A stretch of DNA of 64,000 nucleotides, taken from Chryseobacterium flavum (GTDB lineage Bacteria > Bacteroidota > Bacteroidia > Flavobacteriales > Weeksellaceae). The stretch lies in contig NZ_QNUE01000003.1 of NCBI RefSeq assembly GCF_003385595.1, positions 186,001 to 250,000 on the forward strand, written 5' to 3'. Numbering within the stretch: the first letter of the stretch is position 1; the number at the start of each line of letters is the position of its first letter. The notes under the pieces were generated by a model. It was given only the letters and a program-made list of their open reading frames with translations. It did not search any database and was not told the origin of the DNA. A program made the position numbers and the translations under genes. Below are positions 35,837 to 44,824 of this stretch, in pieces.

Positions 35837-36925
35837 ATGAACAGAGACCTTTATATTGATTTTGCCAAGGGACTGGCTACTCTCTCCATAATATTTATCC
35901 ATACGGCTTTCTGGTCTGGCCAATTTTATATTCCGGCTGAAATCAGGGTCTTTTCTCTTGTCTTTGATGTTGCTGTTTTTTATGCTTTAAGTGGAATTAC
36001 ATCAGGATCCAATATTGAAAAAACTTTCTACAGACTGCTCAAGTTACAAATTACCTACATGATTTTTGTGACTTTGCTGTTTTTTCTGGATTACTTTTTT
36101 AAAGTTTTCGGTCTTACTTTTTTTTCTCTGGAATGGCTTCAAAACTTTTATTCAACATTTGGTTCAAAATACTCAACAACCGCAATTTCCACCACTCCTC
36201 AATGGCAAAACCTGGGTAACTGGTACCTCCATCAATACACCAATGCTGACACCTTTCCTGTTGTCATGGGAAGTTTCTGGTATTTGAAAGTTTACTTTAT
36301 ATTAACAGTCTTTGGCGTTTTGATTTTAAAGTTCTTTCCTAAGCATATTAATTGGTTTATAGGTATTTGTATTGCCTTAACTTTGCTTTTCAATCTTTTT
36401 CCAGAATATTATCCTACCGGACAGGTTGGCTATGTTGCTTTTTATCTGGCCATATTTCTAATTGGAAACAGAATACGGGGAAAAAAAATTCAGGGCAGAT
36501 TCATTCCTGTTTTATACATCCTTGTTGCCGGAGCACTCTTATGGATGTTCTGGTTCTACGGTCCTGATATTTTCTATAAAATCAACAAGAATAAATTTCC
36601 TCCAAAAATCCCCTATATCATCTGGACTTTATTTTCTATTGTAACCCTGCTTGTTCTTTACAACAGGCTAAAGGTTAAAAAAGAAAATTTCATCACTTAC
36701 ATTGGTCAGAATGCCATATTCTTCTACTTCGCGCAGGGAATAAGTTCATCTTTGGTTTATTTTCTGGCAGTTCCGCTAAAGGAAAATATGCACTGGTGGA
36801 TATTAATGATACTGATCTACTTTATCAACATCATTTTAGCGTTCATCATTTCTGCGGGATTAAAAAAAGCAGACAATACGGGATGGAAAATTTTGGAATT
36901 CCTAAGAAGAAAGACCGCGTCTTAA
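35837..36925 (+). CDS. Acyltransferase family 3 membrane protein
   Basis: A 362-residue protein with about ten membrane helices. The N-terminus (RDLYIDFAKGLATLSIIFIH) carries the R/D-x-x-K-G-L-A ... H pattern of acyltransferase family 3 (OatA/NodX-like), in which the His is thought to be catalytic. These enzymes O-acetylate or otherwise acylate cell-surface sugars. A long loop of about residues 95-140 (TTPQWQNLGNWYLHQ) faces outside. Target unknown; no polysaccharide genes adjoin it. Confidence 0.83.
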   Translation: MNRDLYIDFAKGLATLSIIFIHTAFWSGQFYIPAEIRVFSLVFDVAVFYALSGITSGSNIEKTFYRLLKLQITYMIFVTLLFFLDYFFKVFGLTFFSLEWLQNFYSTFGSKYSTTAISTTPQWQNLGNWYLHQYTNADTFPVVMGSFWYLKVYFILTVFGVLILKFFPKHINWFIGICIALTLLFNLFPEYYPTGQVGYVAFYLAIFLIGNRIRGKKIQGRFIPVLYILVAGALLWMFWFYGPDIFYKINKNKFPPKIPYIIWTLFSIVTLLVLYNRLKVKKENFITYIGQNAIFFYFAQGISSSLVYFLAVPLKENMHWWILMILIYFINIILAFIISAGLKKADNTGWKILEFLRRKTAS

Positions 36926-37000
36926 CACATTAGCGGTGAAATTGAAAATAAAATAATCTTTCTTATCTCAATTTGTTTTAATTTTACAAAAATTTATAAC

Positions 37001-37579
37001 ATGTTTAAGTTGAAACTTCCTACCGACCCAAGGTGGGCAAATATTGCAGAAGGAAACATTGAAGAAATTTTAACGGATCATGCCTGGTGCGAGCAAAAAG
37101 CCGCTACCAATGCTATTACACTGATCACGATGCTTCCTGAATATCCTGAAATTGTTACAGAACTTCTTGCTATTGCGCAGGAAGAACTAGATCATTTCAA
37201 CCAGGTTCATGAGATCATCAAGAAAAGAGGATACGCTTTTGGGAGAGCCAGAAAAGATGATTATGTAAATCAATTGGCTAAATTTATAGTTCAGGGAAGC
37301 AGAGAAGATCTTATTGTAGATAAAATGCTGTTTGCTGCCATGATTGAAGCCAGAAGCTGTGAGAGGTTCAAAGTCCTTACAGAAAACATTAAAGATGAAG
37401 AACTTAAAATCTTCTACAGAGAGCTGATGATATCTGAAGCCAACCATTATACCACGTTTATTGGATTTGCCAGACAGCTTGGAGATCCGGAAACAGTAAA
37501 CAAACGCTGGGACGAGTGGCTTGAATATGAAGCAGAAATCATTAAATCTTATGGAAATAAAGAGACCATTCACGGTTAA
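37001..37579 (+). CDS. miaE: tRNA-(2-methylthio-N6-isopentenyladenosine-37) hydroxylase MiaE
   Basis: MiaE is a non-haem di-iron monooxygenase that turns ms2i6A37 into ms2io6A37. The 192-residue protein is a helical ferritin-like bundle with the iron ligands as EEELDHF-type motifs: AQEELDHFNQVHE (ExxH), ARSCERF and SEANHYTTF (ExxH). Its substrate is made by MiaB, encoded at 15681-17126, which strengthens the call. The downstream DUF502 gene starts 23 bases later and is probably co-transcribed. Confidence 0.93.
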   Translation: MFKLKLPTDPRWANIAEGNIEEILTDHAWCEQKAATNAITLITMLPEYPEIVTELLAIAQEELDHFNQVHEIIKKRGYAFGRARKDDYVNQLAKFIVQGSREDLIVDKMLFAAMIEARSCERFKVLTENIKDEELKIFYRELMISEANHYTTFIGFARQLGDPETVNKRWDEWLEYEAEIIKSYGNKETIHG

Positions 37580-37602
37580 TATATAACAGCAAAAATATAC
37601 AG

Positions 37603-38220
37603 TTGAAAAAACCAAGCTTTGAGAATATTGCCAATCTTTTCCTGAAAAACTTTTTTCAGGGGCTGGTTATCATTGGTCCTATCGGACTTACTATTTTCGT
37701 AATCTGGTACATTGTCAGTGCTATTGATAATCTTATTCCTTCATTAGCCAAACAGGTTCCGGGGCTTGTTTTCGTTTCAATAATATTATTTACTGCTATT
37801 TTAGGCTATTTAGGAAATAAATTTGTGGTAGGAAAATTTTTTTTCGATACCATGGACAGCCTTCTTGAGAAGACCCCTGGAGTAAAACATATTTATACTC
37901 CTACAAAAGATGTTATGTCATCATTCGTAGGAGACAAGAAAAAATTCAATGATCCTGTCTGGGTAAAAACCAATGAAAATCCTGAAATCTGGCGAATTGG
38001 TTTTTTAACCCAAAAAGAAATGTCGGATGTTGACAAACATAATTACGTTGCGGTATACCTTCCCCATTCCTATGCAATATCGGGCTGGGTAATTGTTACT
38101 GAAGAAAAAAACATCAAACCTGTAGTAGGAATGACTGCTGCTTCAGCCATGAAGTTTGCAGTTAGCGGCGGTGTAGCCGGATTCCATTCTGATGAAAATA
38201 TATTTAAGGCTCCGGAGTAA
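37603..38220 (+). CDS. DUF502 family membrane protein
   Basis: A 205-residue protein of the DUF502 family, with two N-terminal membrane helices (NFFQGLVIIGPIGLTIFVIW; GLVFVSIILFTAILGYLG) and a soluble rest. The GPIGLT and TPGVKHIYTPTKDVMSS motifs are family marks. The only reasonable start is TTG at 37603, since the next Met lies after both helices. Function unknown. Likely in one operon with miaE. Confidence 0.82.
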   Translation: MKKPSFENIANLFLKNFFQGLVIIGPIGLTIFVIWYIVSAIDNLIPSLAKQVPGLVFVSIILFTAILGYLGNKFVVGKFFFDTMDSLLEKTPGVKHIYTPTKDVMSSFVGDKKKFNDPVWVKTNENPEIWRIGFLTQKEMSDVDKHNYVAVYLPHSYAISGWVIVTEEKNIKPVVGMTAASAMKFAVSGGVAGFHSDENIFKAPE

Positions 38221-38309
38221 TCCGTTTCTACTCAAATATATATTGATGAATTTGAAATTATTTTCAAACAGATTTTCTTTACAAACAATCTAAAAACATA
38301 CTTTAACAC

Positions 38310-39686
38310 ATGAATTTACCGTACGCGGAACCTTTCCGCATCAAAATGGTGGAAGAAATCCGCCAATCCACAAGAGAAGAGAGAGAACAATGGCTTAAAG
38401 AAGCAAATTATAATCTTTTTAATCTGAAATCATCTCAGGTTTTTATTGATCTTTTAACAGATTCCGGTACAGGAGCTATGTCCGACAGGCAATGGGGTGC
38501 TTTGATGACCGGAGATGAAAGTTATGCAGGATCCCGTTCTTTTGAACAATTACAGAATACCGTTGAAAAAATTACCGGTTTTAAGTATTTATTACCAACA
38601 CACCAGGGAAGAGCAGCGGAGAATGTCCTTTTTTCTGTTTTAGTTAAAGAAGGTGATGTAATTCCCGGGAATTCTCATTTTGATACTACAAAAGGACACA
38701 TTGAGTTCAGAAAGGCACACGCTGTAGACTGTACTATTGATGAAGCTTTTGATATTAATGACCTACACCCCTTTAAAGGAAATATCAATCTTGAAAAACT
38801 GGAAGAAATTTATAAAAGCCACCCTAAAGAAAACATCCCTTTCTGTCTGATTACCATCACCTGTAATTCTTCGGGAGGACAACCTGTTTCTCTGGAGAAC
38901 ATGAAGGCAGTAAAAGCCCTTTCTGATCAATATGGAATTCCGGTGTTTTTTGACTCTGCCAGATTTGCTGAGAATGCCTATTTTATCAAGAAAAGAGAGA
39001 AGGGTCAGGAAAACAGGAGCATTAAAGAAATCTGTAAAGAAATTTTCTCATACGGAGACGGTATGACAATGAGCTCTAAAAAAGATGGCCTGGTAAATAT
39101 CGGGGGATTCATTGCTTTGAACAATGAGGATGTTTTCAGAAAAGCATCCAATTTTACCATTATTTATGAAGGGTTCATTACTTATGGAGGAATGGCAGGA
39201 AGAGATATGGCAGCACTGGCGGTGGGACTTGATGAAGCTACAGAGTTTGCTTATCTTGAAAGCAGAATCTCTCAGGTTGAATACCTTGGAAACAAATTAA
39301 TAGAATATGGTATTCCGGTTCAGAAACCTATCGGAGGACATGCAGTATTCATTGATTCTTTAAATTTTTTACCTAATGTTTCCCGTGAGGAATATCCGGC
39401 ACAGACGTTAGGACTTGAAATTTACAAAGAAGCAGGAATCCGAACCGTAGAGATCGGCACATTACTGGCTGACAGGGATCCTGAAACAAGGGAAAACCGT
39501 TATCCCAAGCTGGAACTTGTACGTTTAGCCATCCCAAGAAGGACCTACACCAACAATCATATGGACTATATTGCAGCAGCTGTCAGGAATGTATATGAGA
39601 GGCGCGGAGAAATTGCAAAAGGATATAAGATCACCTGGGAGCCAGAAATATTGAGACACTTTACAGTACATCTTGAAAAAGCATAA
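38310..39686 (+). CDS. tnaA: Tryptophanase
   Basis: A 458-residue beta-eliminating PLP lyase that splits tryptophan to indole, pyruvate and ammonia. The PLP lysine is in MTMSSKKDG (second Lys, about residue 258). Tryptophanase is favoured over tyrosine phenol-lyase at specificity points: GIRTVEIGTLLADRDP has Val where the phenol-lyase has Arg, and the C-terminus reads LRHFTVHL with the tryptophanase His (about 450) where the phenol-lyase has Phe. No tnaC-like leader was recognised and no tnaB permease adjoins. A terminator follows at once. Confidence 0.9.
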   Translation: MNLPYAEPFRIKMVEEIRQSTREEREQWLKEANYNLFNLKSSQVFIDLLTDSGTGAMSDRQWGALMTGDESYAGSRSFEQLQNTVEKITGFKYLLPTHQGRAAENVLFSVLVKEGDVIPGNSHFDTTKGHIEFRKAHAVDCTIDEAFDINDLHPFKGNINLEKLEEIYKSHPKENIPFCLITITCNSSGGQPVSLENMKAVKALSDQYGIPVFFDSARFAENAYFIKKREKGQENRSIKEICKEIFSYGDGMTMSSKKDGLVNIGGFIALNNEDVFRKASNFTIIYEGFITYGGMAGRDMAALAVGLDEATEFAYLESRISQVEYLGNKLIEYGIPVQKPIGGHAVFIDSLNFLPNVSREEYPAQTLGLEIYKEAGIRTVEIGTLLADRDPETRENRYPKLELVRLAIPRRTYTNNHMDYIAAAVRNVYERRGEIAKGYKITWEPEILRHFTVHLEKA

Positions 39687-39714
39687 AAAAAGCCGGAAAA
39701 ATTCCGGCTTTTTT
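39686..39714 (+). terminator. Terminator after tnaA
   Basis: A 13-bp stem (39686-39698 with 39702-39714) with AAA loop and six terminal T; it begins at the tnaA stop. Confidence 0.88.
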
Positions 39715-39836
39715 GTTTTCCAACATCACCTCATAGCCATCTGGAAACATGATTGATTTATTATGTTTACTCTTTAAAATTTATAACTTTCAAAATCAAT
39801 TAACTTATTTTTTTCAAATTATTATCGTAATTAATA

Positions 39837-39844
39837 TACATTTG
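39837..39844 (+). promoter_or_regulatory. -7 box of the monooxygenase-lyase operon
   Basis: TACATTTG, 66 bases before the ATG at 39911, implying a 5' leader of about 60 bases. Confidence 0.5.
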
Positions 39845-39910
39845 CATTTATCTAAAAAATAAATTACAAACAGTAATTAAACACCAACTGAAAAAAACTG
39901 TTATTCCGAA

Positions 39911-40987
39911 ATGAAAAAAATTGCTGTCGTGGGTGCCGGTATCTCCGGCTTAAGCATGGCGAATTATTTAGAAAAGCACAATATTGATTACCATATTTAC
40001 GAAAGAAGGAAAAAAGATGATTTAGCAGGACATGGCTTCCTAATCCCCCAGGAAGGGATTGAATACCTATCCCATATTATTGATTCCTCTCTTCTTTTTC
40101 AGCATGGAACCTTTTTAAAAAAGTACATACAATATTCCCATAAAGGAAAAATATTGGCTGAAAAGGAACTTAATAATGTTTTTGTCATTTCAAGACAGTC
40201 CCTGATCTATATACTGAGCCAAAACATTCTTCCAGAAAAAATAACATACGAAACAGCAGTATCACTTTCAGACAGCAAAAAGACATTGGTTTTTTCGGAC
40301 GGAACTCCTCTTGAATCCGACATCGCTATTATTTCAGAAGGCTCCAAAAGCCGTATCAGAAAAGCTCTTTTTAAAGATGAAAGAATAAGAGCTGTAAGAG
40401 AATTTGAAGTCGTAAACATTATCCAAAGCAAAAAAATAGCAGCTTGTATTGAAAACAATTTCATGAAGTTTCATCATGAAGACGGAGGTCTTACTTTTGG
40501 AATATTAAAGCTTCCTGCCGATACAATCTTATGGTACTCTCAGTTTGACAGTGAAAAATATAAAATCGGGGATAAATGTTCTGTTGAGACCCTGAAAAAA
40601 TATATGCAAGCTGTGTTCAAAGACTGGCATCCTCTGGTTGCTTCTATCATCAAAGAATCCTGTTACAGAAATGTCCATTTATGGCGTGTTTATGAATTGG
40701 AGGAGCTGAACCCTTTTTATGAAAATAATATTGTTTTTATCGGAGATGCAGCTCACCCACTGATCCCTTTTACCAGCCAGGGAGTCACCTCAGCTTTAAA
40801 AGACTCTTTTATCCTAACAAAATACCTTACTGAAGAAAGGAATATAACCGAAGCTTTAAAAAAATATGAAGCAGAAAGAAAACCGGAAATTGAATTCCAT
40901 ATCAACAACGGAAGAGCTTTACTGAACCAGTTTTTACTTCCACCTGATCAGCATTCCAAAAATATTTTACCAATTTCTTATAAATAA
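39911..40987 (+). CDS. FAD-dependent monooxygenase
   Basis: A 358-residue flavoprotein of the class A (para-hydroxybenzoate hydroxylase-like) monooxygenase group. The FAD Rossmann motif GAGISG is at residues 8-13, and the second FAD motif IGDAAHPLIPFTSQGV begins near residue 277. The middle section for substrate binding is unlike well-known members, so the substrate is unknown. It is one base from the following PLP enzyme gene (operon). Aromatic or heteroaromatic hydroxylation is expected from the class. Confidence 0.82.
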   Translation: MKKIAVVGAGISGLSMANYLEKHNIDYHIYERRKKDDLAGHGFLIPQEGIEYLSHIIDSSLLFQHGTFLKKYIQYSHKGKILAEKELNNVFVISRQSLIYILSQNILPEKITYETAVSLSDSKKTLVFSDGTPLESDIAIISEGSKSRIRKALFKDERIRAVREFEVVNIIQSKKIAACIENNFMKFHHEDGGLTFGILKLPADTILWYSQFDSEKYKIGDKCSVETLKKYMQAVFKDWHPLVASIIKESCYRNVHLWRVYELEELNPFYENNIVFIGDAAHPLIPFTSQGVTSALKDSFILTKYLTEERNITEALKKYEAERKPEIEFHINNGRALLNQFLLPPDQHSKNILPISYK

Positions 40988-40988
40988 A

Positions 40989-42146
40989 ATGTTCACTAAT
41001 AACGATATCAATTTTGAAGCCCTGAAAAGAAAAGCATACAACGGGAGATGGGCTGCTCTCGAAGATGGAATTATTCCTTTAACCGCTGCTGACCCGGACT
41101 TCAGAACAGCTCCGGAAATTGAACAGGGAATTATTGAATATATTAAAGATGGCTACCTGAGTTATGGACCATTCTCAGGATTACCGGAGTTCAGAAGGAA
41201 TGTAGCTGAACATTTCAATACTGAGAAGTACGGAAATTTTACCCCGGAAAATATATTGGCTGTTAACAGTGCTGCTCAGGGAATGTTTCTGATTGCATCA
41301 TATGTCCTGAAACCTGGAGAAGAAGCAATTATTTTGGATCCTGTCGATTTTCTGTTTAAAAAATCAGTCGAAGCTGCCGGCGGTACAATCACATTATGTC
41401 CCGTTGATACTGAAACCGGAAATATTGATCTGGAGAAGCTGGTTTCACTGATCAGCTCCAATACAAAACTTATCAGTATATGCAATCCGCACAATCCGGT
41501 CGGGAAAGTTTATACTAAAGATATTTTGAAAAAAATTTCTGAAATTGCCGCGGCTCATGACCTTTGGGTGATGAGTGACGAAATCTGGAGCGACATAGTA
41601 TATAACAATAAAGAGTTTTATACCTATTCATCTGTTTCTGAAGAAGCAAGAAAAAAAAGCTTTACGGTATATGGATTTTCAAAGTCTTTTGGAATTGCAG
41701 GGTTAAGAATAGGAGCTGTTTTGTGTAATGATCAGGAGATCTTTAATGATTTTATTGAAAAATCCAACTTTAATTCAACCATAGAGGGAGTTTCAACATT
41801 ATCCCAGATCGCTGCGAGTGTCGCCCTGGAAAAAGCAAAACCGTGGTACAGAGAATTTTTGAGCCACTTACAGACCAACAGGGATCTTGCTTTCAACATT
41901 TTAGCCTATTCTGAAATATTACATCCAACCCTTCCTGAAGCTACGTTTGTTTTATTTCCTAAAATCAAAAATAATCTATCCAGTGAAGAATTTGCCAGAC
42001 ATGTTTTACAATATGGAAAGGTAGCCATTGTTCCAGGATCAGAAAGATGGTTTGGAAAAGGAGCGGAAGGACATGTCAGAATTTGTTTCTCGACTTCACA
42101 AGAAATTCTGGAAGAAGGATTAAACAGAATAATTAAAAGTTTTTAG
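40989..42146 (+). CDS. PatB/MalY-type PLP enzyme (aminotransferase or C-S lyase)
   Basis: A 385-residue fold-I PLP enzyme resembling PatB/MalY. The N-terminus (RWAALEDGIIPLTAADPDF) matches the MalY pattern of a Trp and an Ala-Asp-x-Asp-F. CNPHNPVGKVY, MSDEIWSDIVY and the PLP lysine 232 in YGFSKSFGIAGLRIG are present, with the C-terminal Arg in GHVRICFSTS. Members are cysteine-S-conjugate beta-lyases or aminotransferases. The start comes one base after the monooxygenase stop, so the two act on a common pathway. Confidence 0.85.
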   Translation: MFTNNDINFEALKRKAYNGRWAALEDGIIPLTAADPDFRTAPEIEQGIIEYIKDGYLSYGPFSGLPEFRRNVAEHFNTEKYGNFTPENILAVNSAAQGMFLIASYVLKPGEEAIILDPVDFLFKKSVEAAGGTITLCPVDTETGNIDLEKLVSLISSNTKLISICNPHNPVGKVYTKDILKKISEIAAAHDLWVMSDEIWSDIVYNNKEFYTYSSVSEEARKKSFTVYGFSKSFGIAGLRIGAVLCNDQEIFNDFIEKSNFNSTIEGVSTLSQIAASVALEKAKPWYREFLSHLQTNRDLAFNILAYSEILHPTLPEATFVLFPKIKNNLSSEEFARHVLQYGKVAIVPGSERWFGKGAEGHVRICFSTSQEILEEGLNRIIKSF

Positions 42147-42249
42147 ATTAATATTTTAAACCACAATAGCTCAAAAGATTAATTTTTTTCAACAATTAAC
42201 CAAAATACAACTAATTTAAAATTTTATTAATGAATTTATATTTTTAACA

Positions 42250-42252
42250 TTG
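42250..42252 (+). promoter_or_regulatory. -33 element of the TonB receptor promoter
   Basis: TTG with 19 bases to the -7 box at 42272, the preferred spacing. Confidence 0.5.
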
Positions 42253-42271
42253 ATTTAATCATAAAAATCAA

Positions 42272-42279
42272 TAATTTTG
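42272..42279 (+). promoter_or_regulatory. -7 box of the TonB receptor gene
   Basis: TAATTTTG overlaps the left arm of the dyad at 42274-42283. Confidence 0.6.
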
Positions 42280-42307
42280 AGATAACCACCAATCAAAATC
42301 TCAAAAT
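42274..42307 (+). promoter_or_regulatory. Perfect 10-bp inverted repeat over the TonB receptor promoter
   Basis: ATTTTGAGAT (42274-42283) and ATCTCAAAAT (42298-42307) are exact inverted copies, 14 bases apart. The left arm lies on the -7 box and the right arm touches the ATG at 42308, so it looks like an operator for a dimeric regulator; an RNA stem is less likely because transcription should start after the left arm. Confidence 0.55.
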
Positions 42308-44743
42308 ATGAAAATAAAATACATTAGCGCTATGTTCCTTAGTGTATCTGCTCTATCGTACGCCCAGCAAATCAATGATACGATCACCAAAGAATCCAAA
42401 ATAGAAGAGGTTGCCATAACAGGAAGCCGGAATAAAAAGAGAACAGTGATCAACACCGCTGTTCCGATAGATGTCATAGACATCAAACAGGTAAGCCAGT
42501 CTACAGGACAGGTAGAAGTCAATCAGTTACTTCAGTTTGCAGCCCCCTCTTTTAACTCCAATAAACAATCAGGATCAGACGGCGCAGATGCTGTAGATCC
42601 TGCCACACTCAGAGGCCTAGGCCCTGACCAGACTCTTCTTTTGCTAAACGGCAAGAGATACCATCAGTCATCACTGATTAACCTTTTCGGAACCAAAGGA
42701 AGGGGAAATACCGGATCCGACATGAATACCATTCCTATTGGCGCTATAAAGAGAGTGGAAGTCCTTCGTGACGGAGCTTCTGCCCAATATGGTTCAGATG
42801 CTATTGCCGGAGTTATTAATCTAATCCTGAATGACCGTAATAAAGGTTTTGAAGGCAATGCTTTTTATGGGATGAACTTATTTAAAAGTCCGGGAGATAA
42901 AGATATTGTATCTGACCATAAAATTGACGGGACAACTTTTGATTTCAGTGGAAACCTCGGAACCCAGATTGGCTCAAAAGGAGGCTTCGGGAACTTTACC
43001 GCAGAGTTTGTGAATAAAGATTATGCAATACGAAATGCAAACCCGGATAAATATACTGCTTCCCGTCAACGTTTCGGGGACGCTAAGGCTCAGAATGCTT
43101 ACTTTTTCGGAAATGTTGAACTTCCATTATCTGACGGGTTAAAGTTTTATTCACGTCAGGGGTTTTCCCACAGGAACACCAAAGCTTACGCCTGGACAAG
43201 GACACCCGATGCTGATGGGAATATTCCTGAAGTGTATCCTAATGGCTTTGACCCGGTTGAAGATACCAGCATTACAGATTTCACCTTTGATAATGGCTTA
43301 AAATTCAAAATTGCCGAGTGGGAAGTTGATTTTTACAATGCTTTTGGAAGTAACAGATTTACCTATGATATTACCAATACGATCAACGCAACCCTGGGCG
43401 TGAAGTCTCCAACAAGTTTCGATGCGGGAGGCCATTCATTACTTCAGAATACAACAGGGTTTAATGCGGTAAAACAATTCAAAGTGCTGGAAGGTCTGAA
43501 TATTGCTTTCGGGTCTGAATTCCGTTATGAAAAATTCAATATTATCAAAGGAGAAGAAGCTTCCTATGCCATGTATGATATCAATGGAAATATTGTTACC
43601 CGGGATACTCCCGAAAATCTATTGGTAACCAACCCTTTAAATGGAGCTGTAAGACCCGGGGGCTCGCAAGGCTTTCCCGGATATTCCTCTGATATTGGCA
43701 AAAGCAGAAATAATTTTGCTGCCTATATAGATACTGAGCTTGACATTACAAAAGACTGGATGATCAGTGTAGCCGGAAGATTTGAAAATTACAATGATTT
43801 TGGCAGTACTTTGAATGGTAAGTTTGCAACCCGATATGCCATTACTCCACAGTTTGCATTCAGGGGGTCTGTTTCCACCGGTTTCAGGGCTCCTTCTTTA
43901 GCTCAGAAATATTATAGCCAACAATTCACTAATTTTCAGGGAGGGCAGCTGATTGCAGTTCAGCTTGCGTCTAATGACAGTGACCTCGCCAGCAGAGTTG
44001 GAATCTCCCAGCTGAAACAGGAGACTTCACTCAACGGAAGTGCAGGATTTACATTTAATACAGGTAAGTTTACAGCAACAGTGGACGGTTACTATATTAA
44101 GGTAAAAGACAGAATTGTTCTGACAGGATATTTTTCCAGAGTGGACCTTCCCATTGATGTACAGGATGATCCTAATTACGAATATATTGATCAGGCCCAG
44201 TTTTTCGCTAATGCAATAGATACCAGGACAAAAGGTCTTGATATCATCCTGAGCTATACCGAAACTATTGGTTCAGGAAAGTTGACGGCTATGTTGGCCG
44301 GAAACTATAATGATATGGAAATTACCAAAGTAAATACTTCAGACCAATTGAAAGGCAAAGAAGACATTTATCTGAGCAAGAGGGAAAAAGGATTTATTCT
44401 TGCTTCTGCACCAAAGACTAAAATTAATCTGAACCTCAACTACAAAATCAGTAAATTCAATGCGAATTTACAGCTGGTAAGGTTTGACAAAACAACTTTA
44501 ATAGGATATGATGATGCAGAGCAGGTCTATAATCCCAAAGTAACTACCGATATTTCATTTGGATATGAGTTTTCCAACAGCCTTAACCTGACATTGGGAA
44601 GCAAAAATATTTTCAACAGATATCCAACTTTACAGACGACTCAGGTTTCAGACGGAAATACAGAATCAGGAGGAATTGTGGATCCGGTACAAATGGGGTT
44701 CTCAGGACGGCAGGTTTTTGCACGGCTTAACTTTAAGTTTTAA
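42308..44743 (+). CDS. TonB-dependent outer-membrane receptor
   Basis: An 811-residue receptor with signal peptide (ISAMFLSVSALSYAQ), a plug domain from about residue 35 (EEVAITGSRNKKR; LRGLGPDQTLLLLNGKRYH; RVEVLRDGASAQYGSDAIAG) and a long barrel ending in Phe (RQVFARLNFKF). No CarboxypepD_reg N-terminal domain and no SusD partner, so it is of the siderophore/vitamin-like simple type rather than a polysaccharide SusC. The ligand is unknown. It follows the monooxygenase-lyase operon after 161 bases and has its own promoter with a dyad. Confidence 0.93.
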   Translation: MKIKYISAMFLSVSALSYAQQINDTITKESKIEEVAITGSRNKKRTVINTAVPIDVIDIKQVSQSTGQVEVNQLLQFAAPSFNSNKQSGSDGADAVDPATLRGLGPDQTLLLLNGKRYHQSSLINLFGTKGRGNTGSDMNTIPIGAIKRVEVLRDGASAQYGSDAIAGVINLILNDRNKGFEGNAFYGMNLFKSPGDKDIVSDHKIDGTTFDFSGNLGTQIGSKGGFGNFTAEFVNKDYAIRNANPDKYTASRQRFGDAKAQNAYFFGNVELPLSDGLKFYSRQGFSHRNTKAYAWTRTPDADGNIPEVYPNGFDPVEDTSITDFTFDNGLKFKIAEWEVDFYNAFGSNRFTYDITNTINATLGVKSPTSFDAGGHSLLQNTTGFNAVKQFKVLEGLNIAFGSEFRYEKFNIIKGEEASYAMYDINGNIVTRDTPENLLVTNPLNGAVRPGGSQGFPGYSSDIGKSRNNFAAYIDTELDITKDWMISVAGRFENYNDFGSTLNGKFATRYAITPQFAFRGSVSTGFRAPSLAQKYYSQQFTNFQGGQLIAVQLASNDSDLASRVGISQLKQETSLNGSAGFTFNTGKFTATVDGYYIKVKDRIVLTGYFSRVDLPIDVQDDPNYEYIDQAQFFANAIDTRTKGLDIILSYTETIGSGKLTAMLAGNYNDMEITKVNTSDQLKGKEDIYLSKREKGFILASAPKTKINLNLNYKISKFNANLQLVRFDKTTLIGYDDAEQVYNPKVTTDISFGYEFSNSLNLTLGSKNIFNRYPTLQTTQVSDGNTESGGIVDPVQMGFSGRQVFARLNFKF

Positions 44744-44785
44744 CATATCCCTGAAGATATTAAAAATCAACGCTGACTTATAAAA

Positions 44786-44815
44786 ACAAAACTCCTGAAT
44801 TGCCAGGAGTTTTGT
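44786..44815. terminator. Bidirectional terminator between TonB receptor and PQQ dehydrogenase
   Basis: A 12-bp stem (44786-44797 with 44804-44815), A/T-flanked on both sides, between convergent genes. Confidence 0.85.
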
Positions 44816-44824
44816 TTATTTAGT

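Noticed and set aside
38310-39686. Tyrosine phenol-lyase instead of tryptophanase
   Set aside because: The specificity positions (Val in GIRTVEIG, His in LRHFT) are those of tryptophanase.
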